DNA of 64,000 bases from Silanimonas sp. Lineage in GTDB: Bacteria > Pseudomonadota > Gammaproteobacteria > Xanthomonadales > Xanthomonadaceae. A model generated the notes under the pieces. It was not told the DNA's origin. It was given only the letters and a program-made list of their open reading frames with translations, and searched no databases. Location of the stretch: positions 416,832 through 480,831 of the forward strand of contig NZ_JAPZSC010000016.1 of assembly GCF_027531545.1 (NCBI RefSeq), in the 5' to 3' direction. Shown piece after piece: positions 18,878-28,473 of the stretch (positions within the stretch are counted from its first letter, which is position 1; each line of letters opens with the position of its first letter). A program made the position numbers and the translations under genes.

Positions 18878-19650
18878 TGCTCGCGCGCCGCCTCATTCCC
18901 TGCCTCGACGTCCGCGACGGCCAGGTCGTCAAGGGCGTGCGCTTCCGCGACCACGTGGTCATGGGCGGCATCGAGGAGCTCGCCCTGCGCTACCGCGATG
19001 AAGGCGCCGACGAGCTGGTGTTCTACGACATCACCGCCAGCCCCGAAGGCCGCAGCGTCGATCGCACGTGGGTGGAGCGGGTCGCGACGATCATCGACAT
19101 CCCGTTCTGCGTGGCCGGCGGCATCCGCTCCGTCGACGATTCGCGGGCCATCCTCAACGCGGGCGCCGACAAGGTGTCGGTGAACTCGCCGGCGCTGGAG
19201 CGCCCCGATCTGATCGACGAACTGGCCGCCGCCTTCGGCGTGCAGTGCGTGGTCGTCGGCGTCGACTCGCTCAAGGACGCCGACGGCGAATGGCGCGTGC
19301 GCCAGTACACCGGCGACCCCTCGAAGACCAAGGCGCTGGGCCGCCGTACGCTGGACTGGGTGGTCGAGGCGCAGCAGCGCGGCGCCGGCGAGATCGTCCT
19401 GAACTGCATGGGCAGCGACGGTGCCAAGACCGGCTACGACCTCGAGCAGCTGGCCGCCGTGCGTGCGATCTGTCGCGTGCCGCTGGTGGCGTCGGGCGGC
19501 GCGGGTGCCATCGAGCACTTCGTCGACGCCTTCCGCGTGGCCGACGTCGATGCCGCGCTCGCCGCATCCGTCTTCCATTCGGGTACCGTGCCGATCCCCG
19601 AACTCAAAGACCGCCTGGCGAACGCCGGCATCGAGGTGCGACGTGACTGA
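18877..19650 (+). CDS. hisF: Imidazole glycerol phosphate synthase, cyclase subunit
   Basis: 257 residues. Condenses ammonia from HisH with PRFAR to give IGP and [21 protein letters not shown] has the catalytic Asp near residue 11, [14 protein letters not shown] follows, [10 protein letters not shown] and [11 protein letters not shown] are phosphate sites, and [15 protein letters not shown] carries the second catalytic Asp. Starts within the hisA stop codon. It overlaps the hisIE start by eight bases. Confidence 0.97.
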   Translation: MLARRLIPCLDVRDGQVVKGVRFRDHVVMGGIEELALRYRDEGADELVFYDITASPEGRSVDRTWVERVATIIDIPFCVAGGIRSVDDSRAILNAGADKVSVNSPALERPDLIDELAAAFGVQCVVVGVDSLKDADGEWRVRQYTGDPSKTKALGRRTLDWVVEAQQRGAGEIVLNCMGSDGAKTGYDLEQLAAVRAICRVPLVASGGAGAIEHFVDAFRVADVDAALAASVFHSGTVPIPELKDRLANAGIEVRRD

Positions 19651-20293
19651 ACCGACTTCCGGCGCCGTGGCCGCGCCCTTCGACCTCGACGCCCTCGACT
19701 TCGCGAAGCAGGACGGCCTGTTGCCGGCCATCGTGCAGGACGCGCGTACGCGCCGCGTGCTGATGCTCGGCTACATGGACCGCGCCGCCGTCGAGGCCAC
19801 CGTGGCCAGCGGCAAGGTCACCTTTTTCAGCCGCAGCAAGAACCGCCTGTGGATGAAGGGCGAGACCTCGGGCGACATCCTCGAGTTCGTCGCCATCACC
19901 ACCGACTGCGATGCCGACGCGCTGCTGGTGCAGGCCATCCCCCATGGGCCCACCTGCCACCTGAAGCGCGCGAGCTGTTTCCCCGAGGCGCCCGGCAGCG
20001 TGCTGGCCGAACTCGAAGCCACCATCGAGCAGCGCGAGCGCGAGCGTCCGCCGGGCAGCTACACGACGACGCTGTTCGAATCCGGCGTACGCAAGATCGC
20101 GCAGAAGGTCGGCGAAGAGGGCGTCGAGACGGCCCTCGCGCTGGTCGCGCAGGACGACAAGGCCGTGCTCGACGAGGCGGCCGACCTCGTGTTCCACACG
20201 CTCGTGGGTCTTCGCGCACGCGGCCTCGGCCTCGACGACGTCGAGCGCGTGCTGGCCAAGCGGCACCAGAGCAAGGCCCGCGTCAGCGGTTGA
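19643..20293 (+). CDS. hisI: Phosphoribosyl-AMP cyclohydrolase / phosphoribosyl-ATP pyrophosphatase
   Basis: 216 residues, GTG start at 19643 inside hisF. HisI domain (about 15-118): [39 protein letters not shown], and the zinc/magnesium ligands in [10 protein letters not shown] and [13 protein letters not shown]. HisE domain (about 125-216): [16 protein letters not shown] and [12 protein letters not shown]. Catalyses steps 2 and 3 of the pathway. As in other gammaproteobacteria the two activities are fused (also written hisIE). It ends the operon. Confidence 0.96.
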   Translation: MTEPTSGAVAAPFDLDALDFAKQDGLLPAIVQDARTRRVLMLGYMDRAAVEATVASGKVTFFSRSKNRLWMKGETSGDILEFVAITTDCDADALLVQAIPHGPTCHLKRASCFPEAPGSVLAELEATIEQRERERPPGSYTTTLFESGVRKIAQKVGEEGVETALALVAQDDKAVLDEAADLVFHTLVGLRARGLGLDDVERVLAKRHQSKARVSG

Positions 20294-20387
20294 CGCGGTT
20301 GCGGCCCTCGCGCTTCGCCGCATAGAGCGCGGCGTCCGCGCGCGCGACCAGCGGCTCGAATGGATCGTCGCTGCGGCACTGCAAGCT
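20283..20387 (-). pseudogene. Remnant of the C-terminal end of a GGDEF (diguanylate cyclase) domain
   Basis: Reading the minus strand, about 34 codons before a TGA at 20283-20285 give DPFEPLVARADAALYAAKRE followed by GRNRVNR. This is the diagnostic last helix and strand of a GGDEF domain (ADxALYxAKxxGRNRV). Upstream of it on that strand no GGDEF core, start or related frame remains; that DNA is the beginning of the metallophosphoesterase gene. The fragment ends inside the last codons of hisIE. It looks like the stub of a deleted or rearranged diguanylate cyclase gene. Confidence 0.6.
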
Positions 20388-20429
20388 TGTTGCCCGTATC
20401 GTGCCCCGATAGGCTCGCGCGGCCACTCC

Positions 20430-22004
20430 ATGCCACCGACGATGACCTCCACGACACGCCGTCGCCTTCGCCTTCTCGTCCCCGGCCTCTGCCTCATCGC
20501 TGCGACGGCGGCTTGCGCTGCGCCGCCGGCGATGGTCGGGCGCGTGCACGTCGACCGCGACGCGAACGGGCGGATCGACGCCGGGGAACTGCCCTTGGCC
20601 GGAGTGCAGGTCTCCGACGGCGAGCGCATCGTCACCAGCGATGCCTCAGGGCGATTCCGCCTCGAGCGTCCTGCAGGACCGGTGTTCGTGGTGAAGCCGC
20701 CGGGCCACCGCTTGCCGACACGCGACGATGGCCTCCCGGACTTCTGGCGCCCCGCGGGAACGGCACGTTGGGATATCGCCTTGGCCGAAGCGCCGTCGGC
20801 GCCGCCCTACGACATGCGCGTGTTCGGCGATCCCCAGCCGAAGAACCGCGCCGACGTGGACTACTTCGAACGCGACATCGTCGCCGACGAAGCCCGCCTT
20901 CCTCGTGCGCGCCTCGGCGTCTCGCTCGGCGACATCGTCCACGGCAACCTCGCCCTGCTGCCGGCGATGGCCCGCGCCACGGCAGCGACGCGAACGCCGT
21001 GGCTTCATGCCAGCGGCAACCACGACCGCGACCATGCGGCGGGTACCGACGAGGCGTCGCTCGACAGCTTCCGGCAGGTCTTTGGTCCGGACACTTTCGC
21101 GTGGGAGGAGCCCGGCCTCGCGGTGGTCGTGCTCGACAACGTCATCCACCAGCCCGGCAGCGGCGTGCCCGCGCGCTATGTCGGCGGATTGCGCGAGGCG
21201 CAGTTCCGTTTCCTTGAAGCATGGTTGCCGACGGTGCCCGGCGACGCGCTGCTCGTCCTGGCGATGCACATCCCGCTGTTCGACGACGACCCGGATCCCA
21301 CCATCGACTCCTTCCGCGACGCCGATCGGCAGCGGCTGTTCGACCTGCTGGAACGGCGCGCCAACACGCTGGTGCTCTCCAGCCACACGCACATCCAGCA
21401 GCATCGCTGGCATGGCGCCGAGGCGGGGTTCGTTGGCGCTACGCCCTTGCACGAGTACAACGTGGGCGCGGCTTGCGGCGCGTTCTGGACGGGGGTGAAG
21501 GATGTGCGCGGCATCCCCGACACGCGCATGGCCGATGGCACGCCCAACGGCTACGCCACGCTCACCGTCCAACCGGAGGGTCGCTACGCGCTGCGATGGC
21601 ACGTGGCCGGCGCAGCGGACGATCCGCCCTTCGGGTTGCACGCGCCGAAGGTGCTGCGGCGTGGCGCGTGGCCGGGTTTCGGTGTCTACGCGAATGTCTG
21701 GATGGGCGATGCCGACATGCGCGTGGAGTACCGCGTTGGCGGTGGCGAATGGCAGCCGATGCGCCGCGCCGATCGGGCCGACCCCGAACTGCGGGCCATC
21801 AATACCGACGATGACCGCAGCGATGTCCTGCGGGGCTATGACCGCGCGCCGGAAGCCATCCTCTCGCCGCACCTGTGGCGTGGCGCGCTGCGGACCGACC
21901 TGCCGGCCGGCGAGCACGAGGTCGAGGTGCGCGTCTTCGACCGTTGGCGCGGCGAGTTGCGCCGCACCACGCGCTATCGGTTGGTCGACGCCGAAGCGCC
22001 CTGA
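20430..22004 (+). CDS. Secreted calcineurin-like metallophosphoesterase
   Basis: 524 residues; a second ATG four codons in is equally possible, and neither has a strong ribosome site. An Arg-rich start and hydrophobic stretch ending in TAACAAPP look like a signal, possibly lipoprotein-type. Residues about 35-110 form the beta-sandwich seen at the N-terminus of such phosphoesterases (VHVDRDANGRIDAGELPLAGV). The catalytic domain has GDPQ, GVSLGDIVHG, ASGNHDRDH and SSHTHIQQH, the metal-binding series in order. Residues about 375-520 form a C-terminal beta domain. Substrate unknown; a periplasmic phosphodiesterase or phosphatase role fits the family. Confidence 0.88.
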   Translation: MPPTMTSTTRRRLRLLVPGLCLIAATAACAAPPAMVGRVHVDRDANGRIDAGELPLAGVQVSDGERIVTSDASGRFRLERPAGPVFVVKPPGHRLPTRDDGLPDFWRPAGTARWDIALAEAPSAPPYDMRVFGDPQPKNRADVDYFERDIVADEARLPRARLGVSLGDIVHGNLALLPAMARATAATRTPWLHASGNHDRDHAAGTDEASLDSFRQVFGPDTFAWEEPGLAVVVLDNVIHQPGSGVPARYVGGLREAQFRFLEAWLPTVPGDALLVLAMHIPLFDDDPDPTIDSFRDADRQRLFDLLERRANTLVLSSHTHIQQHRWHGAEAGFVGATPLHEYNVGAACGAFWTGVKDVRGIPDTRMADGTPNGYATLTVQPEGRYALRWHVAGAADDPPFGLHAPKVLRRGAWPGFGVYANVWMGDADMRVEYRVGGGEWQPMRRADRADPELRAINTDDDRSDVLRGYDRAPEAILSPHLWRGALRTDLPAGEHEVEVRVFDRWRGELRRTTRYRLVDAEAP

Positions 22005-22028
22005 GCGTCGCTGCTGCGCGGCCCGGAG

Positions 22029-23159
22029 CTACAGAAGGATCGGTAGCAGGCTGGCCTTGGCGGCCAGCAGCAGAACGAAGCCGGCCTTCGCCCACTGCCA
22101 GGCGTCGTGCCGGCCCGGCGCGCGCCCGCGTTCGGTCCATTCCGCCGCGGCCACGCGTGTGCGACGGAGGGTTTCCTCGATCCGGGCGTCCTCGCTGAAG
22201 CGCGTCGTGGCCTCGTGCTGGGCCGCCGAGCGGATCGCGCGCGCCTTCTCGGCGGGCAGCGCATACACCTCGGCCAAGGTGCGCCGCCACGCGGCCGCAT
22301 CGCCTTCGGGCACGAGGAAGCCCGTGCGCCCGTGCTCGATGTAGATCCGCGACGACATCGCATCCGTCGCCACGACGATGGCACCGAGCGCCATCGCGTT
22401 GCAGATCGTCTGGTCGGCGGTGCAGCGCTGCAGCCCGGGCGTGATCGCCATGGCGAACACCCGGCTGTCGGCCACCGCCTGCCAGTAGGTCCGGAAGGTC
22501 CAGTCGCTGACGACCTCGACGTTCGGCAGGTCGGCGGCCCAAGCCCTGACCTGCTCCGTCACCGGCGAGGGCGGCAGGCCGATGCGCAGGGTCCAGGGCT
22601 CGCCGCGCATCGCGTCGAGCAGGGTGCGGTAGTCGCGGTAGCTGTGTCCGCCGGTGACGATGGCCTCGCCGGGTTCAGCCTGCCGCTGCAGGTCGTAGCC
22701 CGTGAGCGAGGTCGACCACGGCAGCGGCTTCACCACGGCTTCCGGCAGCCCGAACACCGACGCGTAGAGCGGGATCTCCTCGCGCGAATGGGGTTGGACT
22801 TCGGCGAGCAGGCGACGGCCCAGCCACAGGGGCAGGCGTTGCGCCCAGCGGTGCAGGGCGGTCCGGCCCGGCTGCCAGTGCGCGTCGACGATCAGGTGCG
22901 GTGCGGTGATCCAGGGGCACAGGGCCGCGAGCGCCAGATACACGAGGTCGGCGCGCTCGCCGCCGTTGATCAGCACCGCATCGGCCGAGCCGGCGCGGCG
23001 CAGGAGCCGCGAAATCACCGACGGGTCCGGCACGCCCATTCGTCCCCAAGTCCGCCGCAAGGGGCCCCGGCGAGGCGCACTCGAGGCGGCGATCGTCTCC
23101 ACGCTGGACGTCCAGCGCGGGGATTTATGGAAGGGCAGGGTCGAGACGAAGTGCGCCAT
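22029..23159 (-). CDS. GT4-type glycosyltransferase
   Basis: 376 residues from the ATG at 23157-23159; an upstream in-frame GTG at 23195 would add 12 residues and lacks better support. The second half has the GT-B signature of retaining glycosyltransferases: YWQAVADSRVFAMAI, then AMALGAIVVATDAMSSRIYI and HGRTGFLVPEGDAAAW, covering the sugar-nucleotide site. The C-terminus has a hydrophobic segment (AKAGFVLLLAAKASLLPILL) that could anchor it to the inner membrane. It stands alone between convergent and divergent neighbours, with no other polysaccharide gene, so the product cannot be named. Confidence 0.8.
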   Translation of the reverse strand: MAHFVSTLPFHKSPRWTSSVETIAASSAPRRGPLRRTWGRMGVPDPSVISRLLRRAGSADAVLINGGERADLVYLALAALCPWITAPHLIVDAHWQPGRTALHRWAQRLPLWLGRRLLAEVQPHSREEIPLYASVFGLPEAVVKPLPWSTSLTGYDLQRQAEPGEAIVTGGHSYRDYRTLLDAMRGEPWTLRIGLPPSPVTEQVRAWAADLPNVEVVSDWTFRTYWQAVADSRVFAMAITPGLQRCTADQTICNAMALGAIVVATDAMSSRIYIEHGRTGFLVPEGDAAAWRRTLAEVYALPAEKARAIRSAAQHEATTRFSEDARIEETLRRTRVAAAEWTERGRAPGRHDAWQWAKAGFVLLLAAKASLLPILL

Positions 23160-23351
23160 CGGGGACGTCCATGATCCAAATGTGCTTTGGCGCACAGTTT
23201 ATCGGGCCCGGGCTCCCCCCAAGAAGCATGGCCGTGTGAAAAGTCGTGGCAGCCGGCCGCGAAACGCTGCGTTCCGCCCGCGGACCCTCGCCAGCGCTTG
23301 GGAGCTGGCCGCGGCGCCCGCACCTCCGGAGTCCCAACCTGCGGAGCCGCC

Positions 23352-24431
23352 ATGAGCCCCCTGTTCACCCCGACCACTGCCGGCACCCTCGCCCTGCCGA
23401 ACCGCATCGCCATGGCGCCCTTGACCCGCGCCCGTGCCGGCCGCACGCACATCCCGAATGCCCTGATGGCCGAGTACTACGGCCAGCGCGCCAGCGCCGG
23501 CCTGCTCATCGCCGAGGCGACGATGGTGTCTGCCGACGCCAGCGCCTTCACGGGCGAGCCGGGCATCTTCGACGAGGCCTGCGTGGCGGGTTGGAAGGGC
23601 GTGACCGACGCCGTGCACGCGAAGGGTGGCCGCATCCAGCTCCAGATCTGGCATCCGGGCCGCGCCGCCCACTCCCTGCTCGATGGCGGCCGGCAACCGG
23701 TGTCCAGCAGCGATCGCGCCATCCAGGGCGACACCATCCATACGCCCGAGGGTCCGAAGCCCTACGAAGTGCCGCGCCGCCTCGACGTGACCGAGCTCCC
23801 GGGCATCGTCGACCTGTTCGTGGAGGGGGCCAAGCGCGCGATCCGCGCCGGGTTCGACGGTGTGCAGATCCACGGCGCGCACGGCTACCTGATCGACCAG
23901 TTCCTGCGCGACAGCGTCAACGACCGCGCCGACGGGTACGGCGGCAGCATCGAGAACCGCGCCCGCCTGCTGCTCGAGATCGTCGATGCGGTGTCGGCCG
24001 AGATCGGTGCCGGGCGCGTCTCGGTGCGCATTTCGCCGCTGGTCGCCTACAACGACATCCGCGACAGCCAGCCGGTGGCGCTGGTCGAGTACGTGGCCCG
24101 CGAGCTCGACGCCCGCGGCATCGGTTTCCTCGAGATCCGCCACGGCGACCAGTCGCTGCCGGAGGAGCAGGCCGTCGGTGCGGCGGCACGGCGCCATTTC
24201 CGCGGTCCGCTGTTCCTCAACGGCGGCTTCGACGCGGTGTCCGCCGCCGAAGCCATCGCCTCGGGGCGTGGCGACGTGATCGTGTTCGGCCGGCCCTACA
24301 TCAGCAACCCGGATCTTGTCGAGCGACTGCGCGCCAACGCACCGCTGGCCGAGGTCGATTTCTCGACGCTCTACACGCCGGGCCCGAAGGGCTACACCGA
24401 CTACCCGGCGCGGGACGCCGTCACGGCGTGA
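23352..24431 (+). CDS. Old yellow enzyme family NADPH:ene-reductase (NemA-like)
   Basis: 359 residues from the ATG at 23352. FMN-dependent TIM barrel. Visible: [16 protein letters not shown] (FMN contact), [11 protein letters not shown], the active-site pair in [39 protein letters not shown], and [16 protein letters not shown] (phosphate of FMN). The closest named group is the NemA/XenA-like classical OYEs that reduce alpha,beta-unsaturated carbonyls and nitro compounds. Its last 11 bases overlap the tail of mtnC on the other strand. Confidence 0.9.
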   Translation: MSPLFTPTTAGTLALPNRIAMAPLTRARAGRTHIPNALMAEYYGQRASAGLLIAEATMVSADASAFTGEPGIFDEACVAGWKGVTDAVHAKGGRIQLQIWHPGRAAHSLLDGGRQPVSSSDRAIQGDTIHTPEGPKPYEVPRRLDVTELPGIVDLFVEGAKRAIRAGFDGVQIHGAHGYLIDQFLRDSVNDRADGYGGSIENRARLLLEIVDAVSAEIGAGRVSVRISPLVAYNDIRDSQPVALVEYVARELDARGIGFLEIRHGDQSLPEEQAVGAAARRHFRGPLFLNGGFDAVSAAEAIASGRGDVIVFGRPYISNPDLVERLRANAPLAEVDFSTLYTPGPKGYTDYPARDAVTA

Positions 24432-25128
24432 TCTCGGCGAAACTCTCCACGCGCGGGTGGCCGTTCGTCGCGGCCTCCCGCGAGTTCGGGTAATCACCGC
24501 GGCGATCGAGCAGCGCGGTGCGAAGGCCCGCCTCGCGGGCCGCGTCCAGTTCCTCGACGATGTCGGAGAGGAAGAGGATGTGCGAGGGCGCGACGCCGAT
24601 GTCGGCGGCGATGTGGCGGTAGCTGCCGACCTCGCGCTTCCCGCCGATCTCGGTGTCGAAATAGCCGGAGAACAGCGGCGTCAGGTCGCCGACGTCGCTG
24701 TGGCCGAAGAACAGCTTCTGCGCGGGCACCGAGCCCGAGCTGTACACGTAGAGGTCGTGGCCCGCGGCCTTCCAGCGCTTCAGCGCCTCGCCCGCGTCGG
24801 CGTAGACGTGCGCCCGGTATTCGCCCAACGCGTACCCCTCGGCCCAGAGCTGGCCCTGGATGGCCTTCAAAGCCGTGTGCTTGCGGTCCTCGTCGATCCA
24901 GGCGAGCAGCTGCTGCACCGCGGCCTCGTCGCGCGAGTCCTGGTGTGGATGGCCGATCTCCAGCGCCACGGCATCGAGCCAGCGGCGGATCTCCGGCTCG
25001 TGCCGACGGGCTTCCACGAAGCCGGGCAGCGCCGCGCGGGCATAGGGGAACAGCACGTCTTTCACGAAGGCGATGCTGCTCGTCGTGCCTTCGATGTCGG
25101 TGAGGATGACGGTGGGTGTCGTGTTCAA
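24421..25128 (-). CDS. mtnC: Enolase-phosphatase E1 (methionine salvage)
   Basis: 235 residues from a TTG start at 25126-25128 that overlaps the mtnD stop by four bases; no other start preserves the N-terminal HAD motif. [20 protein letters not shown] carries the nucleophile Asp and is diagnostic for Mtn[14 protein letters not shown] and [19 protein letters not shown] are later HAD motifs. Enolises and dephosphorylates 2,3-diketo-5-methylthiopentyl-1-phosphate to acireductone. Third gene of mtnB-mtnD-mtnC. mtnA or its substitutes are not in the window. Confidence 0.95.
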   Translation of the reverse strand: MNTTPTVILTDIEGTTSSIAFVKDVLFPYARAALPGFVEARRHEPEIRRWLDAVALEIGHPHQDSRDEAAVQQLLAWIDEDRKHTALKAIQGQLWAEGYALGEYRAHVYADAGEALKRWKAAGHDLYVYSSGSVPAQKLFFGHSDVGDLTPLFSGYFDTEIGGKREVGSYRHIAADIGVAPSHILFLSDIVEELDAAREAGLRTALLDRRGDYPNSREAATNGHPRVESFAEITP

Positions 25129-25685
25129 GCCAAGGCCTCGCCGCGTTCGAAGCGGGGGAAGCGCTGGGCGATGTCGCTGCCGGTGAAATTCGCGACCCAG
25201 CCTTCCACGTTGGTGAACAGGCGGATGGCGATGAAGAACGGCTCCGGGCCCATGTCGAACCAGTGCGTCGTGCCATCCGGCACGCCGATCAGGTCGCCGG
25301 CCTCGCACAGGATCTCGTAGACCTTGCCGCCCACGTGCAGGGTGAACAGGCCGGAGCCCGCGACGAAGAAGCGCACCTCGTCCTCGCTGTGCGTGTGCTC
25401 GTTGAGGAACTTCTGGCGCAGCGCGTCCTTCTGCGGATGGTCGGCGGTGAGGCTGATCACATCGACCGCCTTGTAGCCGCCTTCGGCCATCAGGCGATCG
25501 ATGTCGCCCTTGTAGGCGGCGATCACGTCGTCCTGCGACGCGCCGGGCTTCACGGGCGCGTTGGCAGCCCACTGCTCGAAGCGCACGCCGATCTTCGCGA
25601 GTTCCGCGGCGATCGCGGCGTGCTCGCGGGTATCGAGCAGCACGGTGGACGGGTCGGTGTCGTTGAACAGGCGGATGCGGCTCAT
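25125..25685 (-). CDS. mtnD: Acireductone dioxygenase
   Basis: 186 residues. Cupin metalloenzyme that oxidises acireductone to the methionine precursor 2-keto-4-methylthiobutyrate (iron form), or to CO and methylthiopropionate (nickel form). The metal site is visible as [18 protein letters not shown] (two His and one Glu) with the last His in GTTHWFDMG. Start codon at 25683-25685 overlaps the mtnB stop; the end overlaps the mtnC start. Confidence 0.96.
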   Translation of the reverse strand: MSRIRLFNDTDPSTVLLDTREHAAIAAELAKIGVRFEQWAANAPVKPGASQDDVIAAYKGDIDRLMAEGGYKAVDVISLTADHPQKDALRQKFLNEHTHSEDEVRFFVAGSGLFTLHVGGKVYEILCEAGDLIGVPDGTTHWFDMGPEPFFIAIRLFTNVEGWVANFTGSDIAQRFPRFERGEALA

Positions 25686-26317
25686 GCGTGCAGTCTCCGG
25701 AGCTCGAGTTCGCAGGAAAGGAGGAATTCGAAGGCGTCGAGGTGGCGGCGGGCTTCGGCTATGTCGCGGCCCCAGGCATACAGGCCATGGCCTTCGATCA
25801 GGTAGCCCCACAGCGGGCCGCGGTCGAGTTCGGCCTCCACCATGGCGGCCAGCGCCGGCATGTCCTGCGAGTTCGGCAGCACGGGTACGCGCACTGCGCC
25901 TTCGTGGGTGTCGTTGCCGCGGAAGGCCTTCTGCAGCTCGTAGCCCTCGAAGGTGATGTGGCCGAGCTTGGCGAACAGGCGGGAGGCGATCGTTTGCGTC
26001 TTCGAGTGCGTGTGCAGGATGCAGCCCACGTCGGCGAAGCGGCGGTAGAGCTGCGTGTGCAGCAGCGTCTCGGCCGAGGGGCGCTTGTCGGTCGCGACCG
26101 GGCGGCCGTCGAAGTCGACGACCATGATGTCGTCCTGAACCAAGCGGCCCTTGTCGCGGCCCGACACGGTGATCGCGCAGTGCTGCGCATCGAGGCGCTG
26201 CGAGAAGTTGCTGCTCGTGGCCGGGGTGAGTCCGAGGTGGGCCAGCTCACGGCAGTTCGTGATCAGGCTGCCGGCGGCGTCGGCGAGACGGTGGGGGTCG
26301 TAGGGCAGGGCGCTCAT
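25682..26317 (-). CDS. mtnB: Methylthioribulose-1-phosphate dehydratase
   Basis: 211 residues, class II aldolase/adducin family. [12 protein letters not shown] and [10 protein letters not shown] shape the phosphate site, [11 protein letters not shown] and [10 protein letters not shown] carry zinc-binding histidines, and [10 protein letters not shown] is the usual C-terminal helix. First gene of the salvage operon. A TAAACT hexamer lies on the coding strand only six bases before the ATG, with no Shine-Dalgarno sequence, so the transcript may be leaderless. Confidence 0.95.
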   Translation of the reverse strand: MSALPYDPHRLADAAGSLITNCRELAHLGLTPATSSNFSQRLDAQHCAITVSGRDKGRLVQDDIMVVDFDGRPVATDKRPSAETLLHTQLYRRFADVGCILHTHSKTQTIASRLFAKLGHITFEGYELQKAFRGNDTHEGAVRVPVLPNSQDMPALAAMVEAELDRGPLWGYLIEGHGLYAWGRDIAEARRHLDAFEFLLSCELELRRLHA

Positions 26318-26323
26318 GGGCGA

Positions 26324-26329
26324 AGTTTA
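26324..26329 (-). promoter_or_regulatory. mtnB: Candidate -10 box placing the mtnB transcript start at the ATG
   Basis: On the minus strand TAAACT (TAnnnT type) is followed by six bases and then the mtnB ATG. That spacing would put transcription initiation at or next to the start codon. No GGAG-like site is present in the gap. Confidence 0.4.
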
Positions 26330-26452
26330 GGGTGCGCCGGGTGAATGGGCCATTCGCGATGCGAAGCATTCGCCGATGGGCTTGCGGGTCGTCAAATGTC
26401 CGCGACGCGAAGGCGGCTACCTTGACCCTCGCCAACCCACTGGGAGAGCTCC

Positions 26453-26761
26453 ATGGACACCCCGAACCGCCGTCGTTTCCTGCAGCTGGGCGCCGTCGCC
26501 CTCGCCGCGCCCTTCGCCGCCCGCCTCGCCGTTCCGACCGCGCAGGCGCAGGCCCTGCCGCGGCTCCCGCTCGACCACCCGCAAGGCAAGGCGCTGGCCT
26601 ACATCGAGGACGCGTCCAAGACCACGCACGCCAGCTTCAAGCCGGGCAGCAACTGCCTGAACTGCCAGTTCTACACGGCTGCCAACCAGGGCTGCACCCT
26701 GTTCGCCGGCTTCAGCGTCGAGCCGAAGGGTTGGTGCGCGGCTTGGGCGAAGAAAGCCTGA
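26453..26761 (+). CDS. hip: High-potential iron-sulfur protein (HiPIP)
   Basis: 102 residues. A twin-arginine signal is clear (NRRRFLQLG, then a hydrophobic run, cut near AQAQA at about residue 34). The mature part, about 68 residues, has four cysteines binding one [4Fe-4S] cluster in the HiPIP pattern: NCLNCQFY, then QGCTLF, then GWCAAW. It is a periplasmic electron carrier at high potential, folded in the cytoplasm and exported by Tat. GGGAGAG precedes the ATG. It could serve as a soluble carrier for respiratory cytochromes, including those encoded at 1-12 kb; that link is inference. Confidence 0.95.
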   Translation: MDTPNRRRFLQLGAVALAAPFAARLAVPTAQAQALPRLPLDHPQGKALAYIEDASKTTHASFKPGSNCLNCQFYTAANQGCTLFAGFSVEPKGWCAAWAKKA

Positions 26762-26812
26762 TCGAGCCGCGACGTCCGATGACGGGTCGACGGTGCCTTG
26801 GGTGCCGTCGGC

Positions 26813-28369
26813 CTAGCCGGCGTCCGGGCTGCCGTCGAGCAGCGGCAGTACCGCAGGATCCGTGCCCGACGCCGGAACCAGGTCGTCGTGCAGGGCCTTC
26901 TTGCCGCGGGCGCCGGTCTCCACCAGTTTCTGAGCACGTCGGATCACGGACTGCGGCGAATCGGACAGCCGGTGGCGCGCCTGGCGGAAGGCCTTCGAGG
27001 CGGCTTCGATCCGCTGGTCGACGACGTCGAATTCTTCGATGAAGGCAGAGAGGGCGTCGAGCAGGTTGCCTGCCTGCTCGCCGATCAGCCCGACCTGCTT
27101 CTGGAGTTTGTCGCGCGTCCACAGCCGCTCCACCACGCGCAGCATCGCCATCAGCGTGTTGGGAGAGACAAACACGACCTTGCGCTCGAAGGCCTCGGCC
27201 TGCAGGCCGGGGTTGAACTCGAGCGCCGCCGCCAGCGCGCCTTCGATCGGCACGAACATCACCGTCAGGTCCAGCGCCTTGCCGCCCAGCGCCTTCGGGT
27301 AGTTCTTGTCGGCCAGGTCGCGCATGTGGGCGCGCAGTGCGGTCGTGTGCCGTGCCAGCGCCTCCTGGTGCGCCGCGGGCGTGTCGGCGTTGCAGGCCTC
27401 CGCCCAGGCCACGAGGTTCACCTTCGCATCGACCACCACGTGCCGCTCGTCCGGCAGCTGCACGATGACGTCCGGCCGCAGCAGGCCGCCGCTGTCCTCG
27501 TCGCGCGTGCTGTTCTGCTTGGTGTAGTTGCGGCCTTCCTCCAGCCCCGAGGCTTTCAGCACGGTATCGAGGATCATCTCGCCCCAGTCGCCGCGCGTCT
27601 TCGCGTTGCCCTTCAGCGCGCGCGCGAGGTCGTCGGTCGAGGTCGCCATCCGCTGGTTGAGCTGCTGCAGTTGCTCGATGGAGCCGCGCAGGGTGTGCAC
27701 CGTCGCCGTCTGGTCGGTGCCCAACTTGCGCAGCTCGGTCTGGAACTCGCTGAGCTTCGTGGCAAATGGCGTCAACGCGGACTCGAGGCCCACCTTCGAC
27801 GCGATCGCGGAATCGCCGATCTTGCGGTCGAGGGCCACGGCCTTCTCGTCGAAGACCTTGCTGGCCACTTCGATGAAGGCGGTACTGAGCTTGGCCTGCG
27901 CGTCCTCGAGGAAGGCCTTGGCCTGCTCACGCGAGGCGATGGCGGCATCGCGCTCCGCCGCGGCCGTCGCCAGCGAGGACGACAGCTCGCGGGCCTCGCG
28001 CTGCGCGGCCTCCACACGGACCCGCGACTCCTCGGCGTTGCGTTCGGCCTTCGCCTGCGCCTCCCGGGCGGCGTCGAGTTGTGCCGTGGCGCCGGCTTCG
28101 CGCGCGGCGGCCGCGGTGAGGTCGTCGCGGAGGGCGCGGAGCGCAGCGTCGGCCTCGGCCAGCCGTCGCTCCAGGTCCGGCAGGCGCGCGGCATCGCGCA
28201 GCAGGCTGTCGATGCGTGATTGCTGCTCGACGCGCTGCGCTTCGAGCTGCGCCGCGCGCTCTTCCAGTGCCCGGCGGCCGCGCCACAGTCCGATCGCCAT
28301 CGCGCAGGCGGCCACGAGCAGCACCAGCAGGGTGGAGAGAATCCCGATGTCCATCGTTGCGTCGTCCAT
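26813..28369 (-). CDS. rmuC: DNA recombination protein RmuC
   Basis: 518 residues from 28369 (a second ATG is five codons in). One N-terminal membrane segment (IGILSTLLVLLVAACAMAIG) is followed by a long Ala/Glu/Arg-rich coiled coil (about 30-185) and the RmuC nuclease-like core: KTRGDWGEMILDTVLKASG, LLRPDVIVQLPDERHVVVDA, then AWAEAC, and FVSPNTLMAMLRVVERLW. RmuC limits inversions at repeats in E. coli. A TAGAAT hexamer stands eight bases before the ATG without a ribosome site. Confidence 0.95.
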   Translation of the reverse strand: MDDATMDIGILSTLLVLLVAACAMAIGLWRGRRALEERAAQLEAQRVEQQSRIDSLLRDAARLPDLERRLAEADAALRALRDDLTAAAAREAGATAQLDAAREAQAKAERNAEESRVRVEAAQREARELSSSLATAAAERDAAIASREQAKAFLEDAQAKLSTAFIEVASKVFDEKAVALDRKIGDSAIASKVGLESALTPFATKLSEFQTELRKLGTDQTATVHTLRGSIEQLQQLNQRMATSTDDLARALKGNAKTRGDWGEMILDTVLKASGLEEGRNYTKQNSTRDEDSGGLLRPDVIVQLPDERHVVVDAKVNLVAWAEACNADTPAAHQEALARHTTALRAHMRDLADKNYPKALGGKALDLTVMFVPIEGALAAALEFNPGLQAEAFERKVVFVSPNTLMAMLRVVERLWTRDKLQKQVGLIGEQAGNLLDALSAFIEEFDVVDQRIEAASKAFRQARHRLSDSPQSVIRRAQKLVETGARGKKALHDDLVPASGTDPAVLPLLDGSPDAG

Positions 28370-28377
28370 ACGCCGCC

Positions 28378-28383
28378 ATTCTA
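28378..28383 (-). promoter_or_regulatory. rmuC: Candidate -10 box for rmuC, almost at the start codon
   Basis: Minus-strand TAGAAT is followed by eight bases and the ATG at 28369. Transcription would begin one or two bases before the start codon. No Shine-Dalgarno sequence fits in the gap. Confidence 0.4.
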
Positions 28384-28412
28384 GGCGCGCGGCGTCTCAC
28401 GGGCGGAGACGG

Positions 28413-28443
28413 GAAACGAAAACGGCGCGGAAATCCGCGCCGT
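28413..28443 (-). terminator. Rho-independent terminator after the permease gene
   Basis: ACGGCGCGGA at 28422-28431 pairs with TCCGCGCCGT at 28434-28443. Read on the minus strand the stem is followed by TTTTCGTTT. It lies 31 bases after the stop of the permease gene that ends at 28474. Confidence 0.8.
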
Positions 28444-28473
28444 CGTCGTGGTCTGGGGTTGCCGCCGGGCCGG

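Noticed and set aside
26343..26369. Short inverted repeats GAATGG-G-CCATTC and ATGC-GAA-GCAT between mtnB and the HiPIP gene
   Set aside because: Short arms expected by chance at this composition, and not aligned with a clear promoter.
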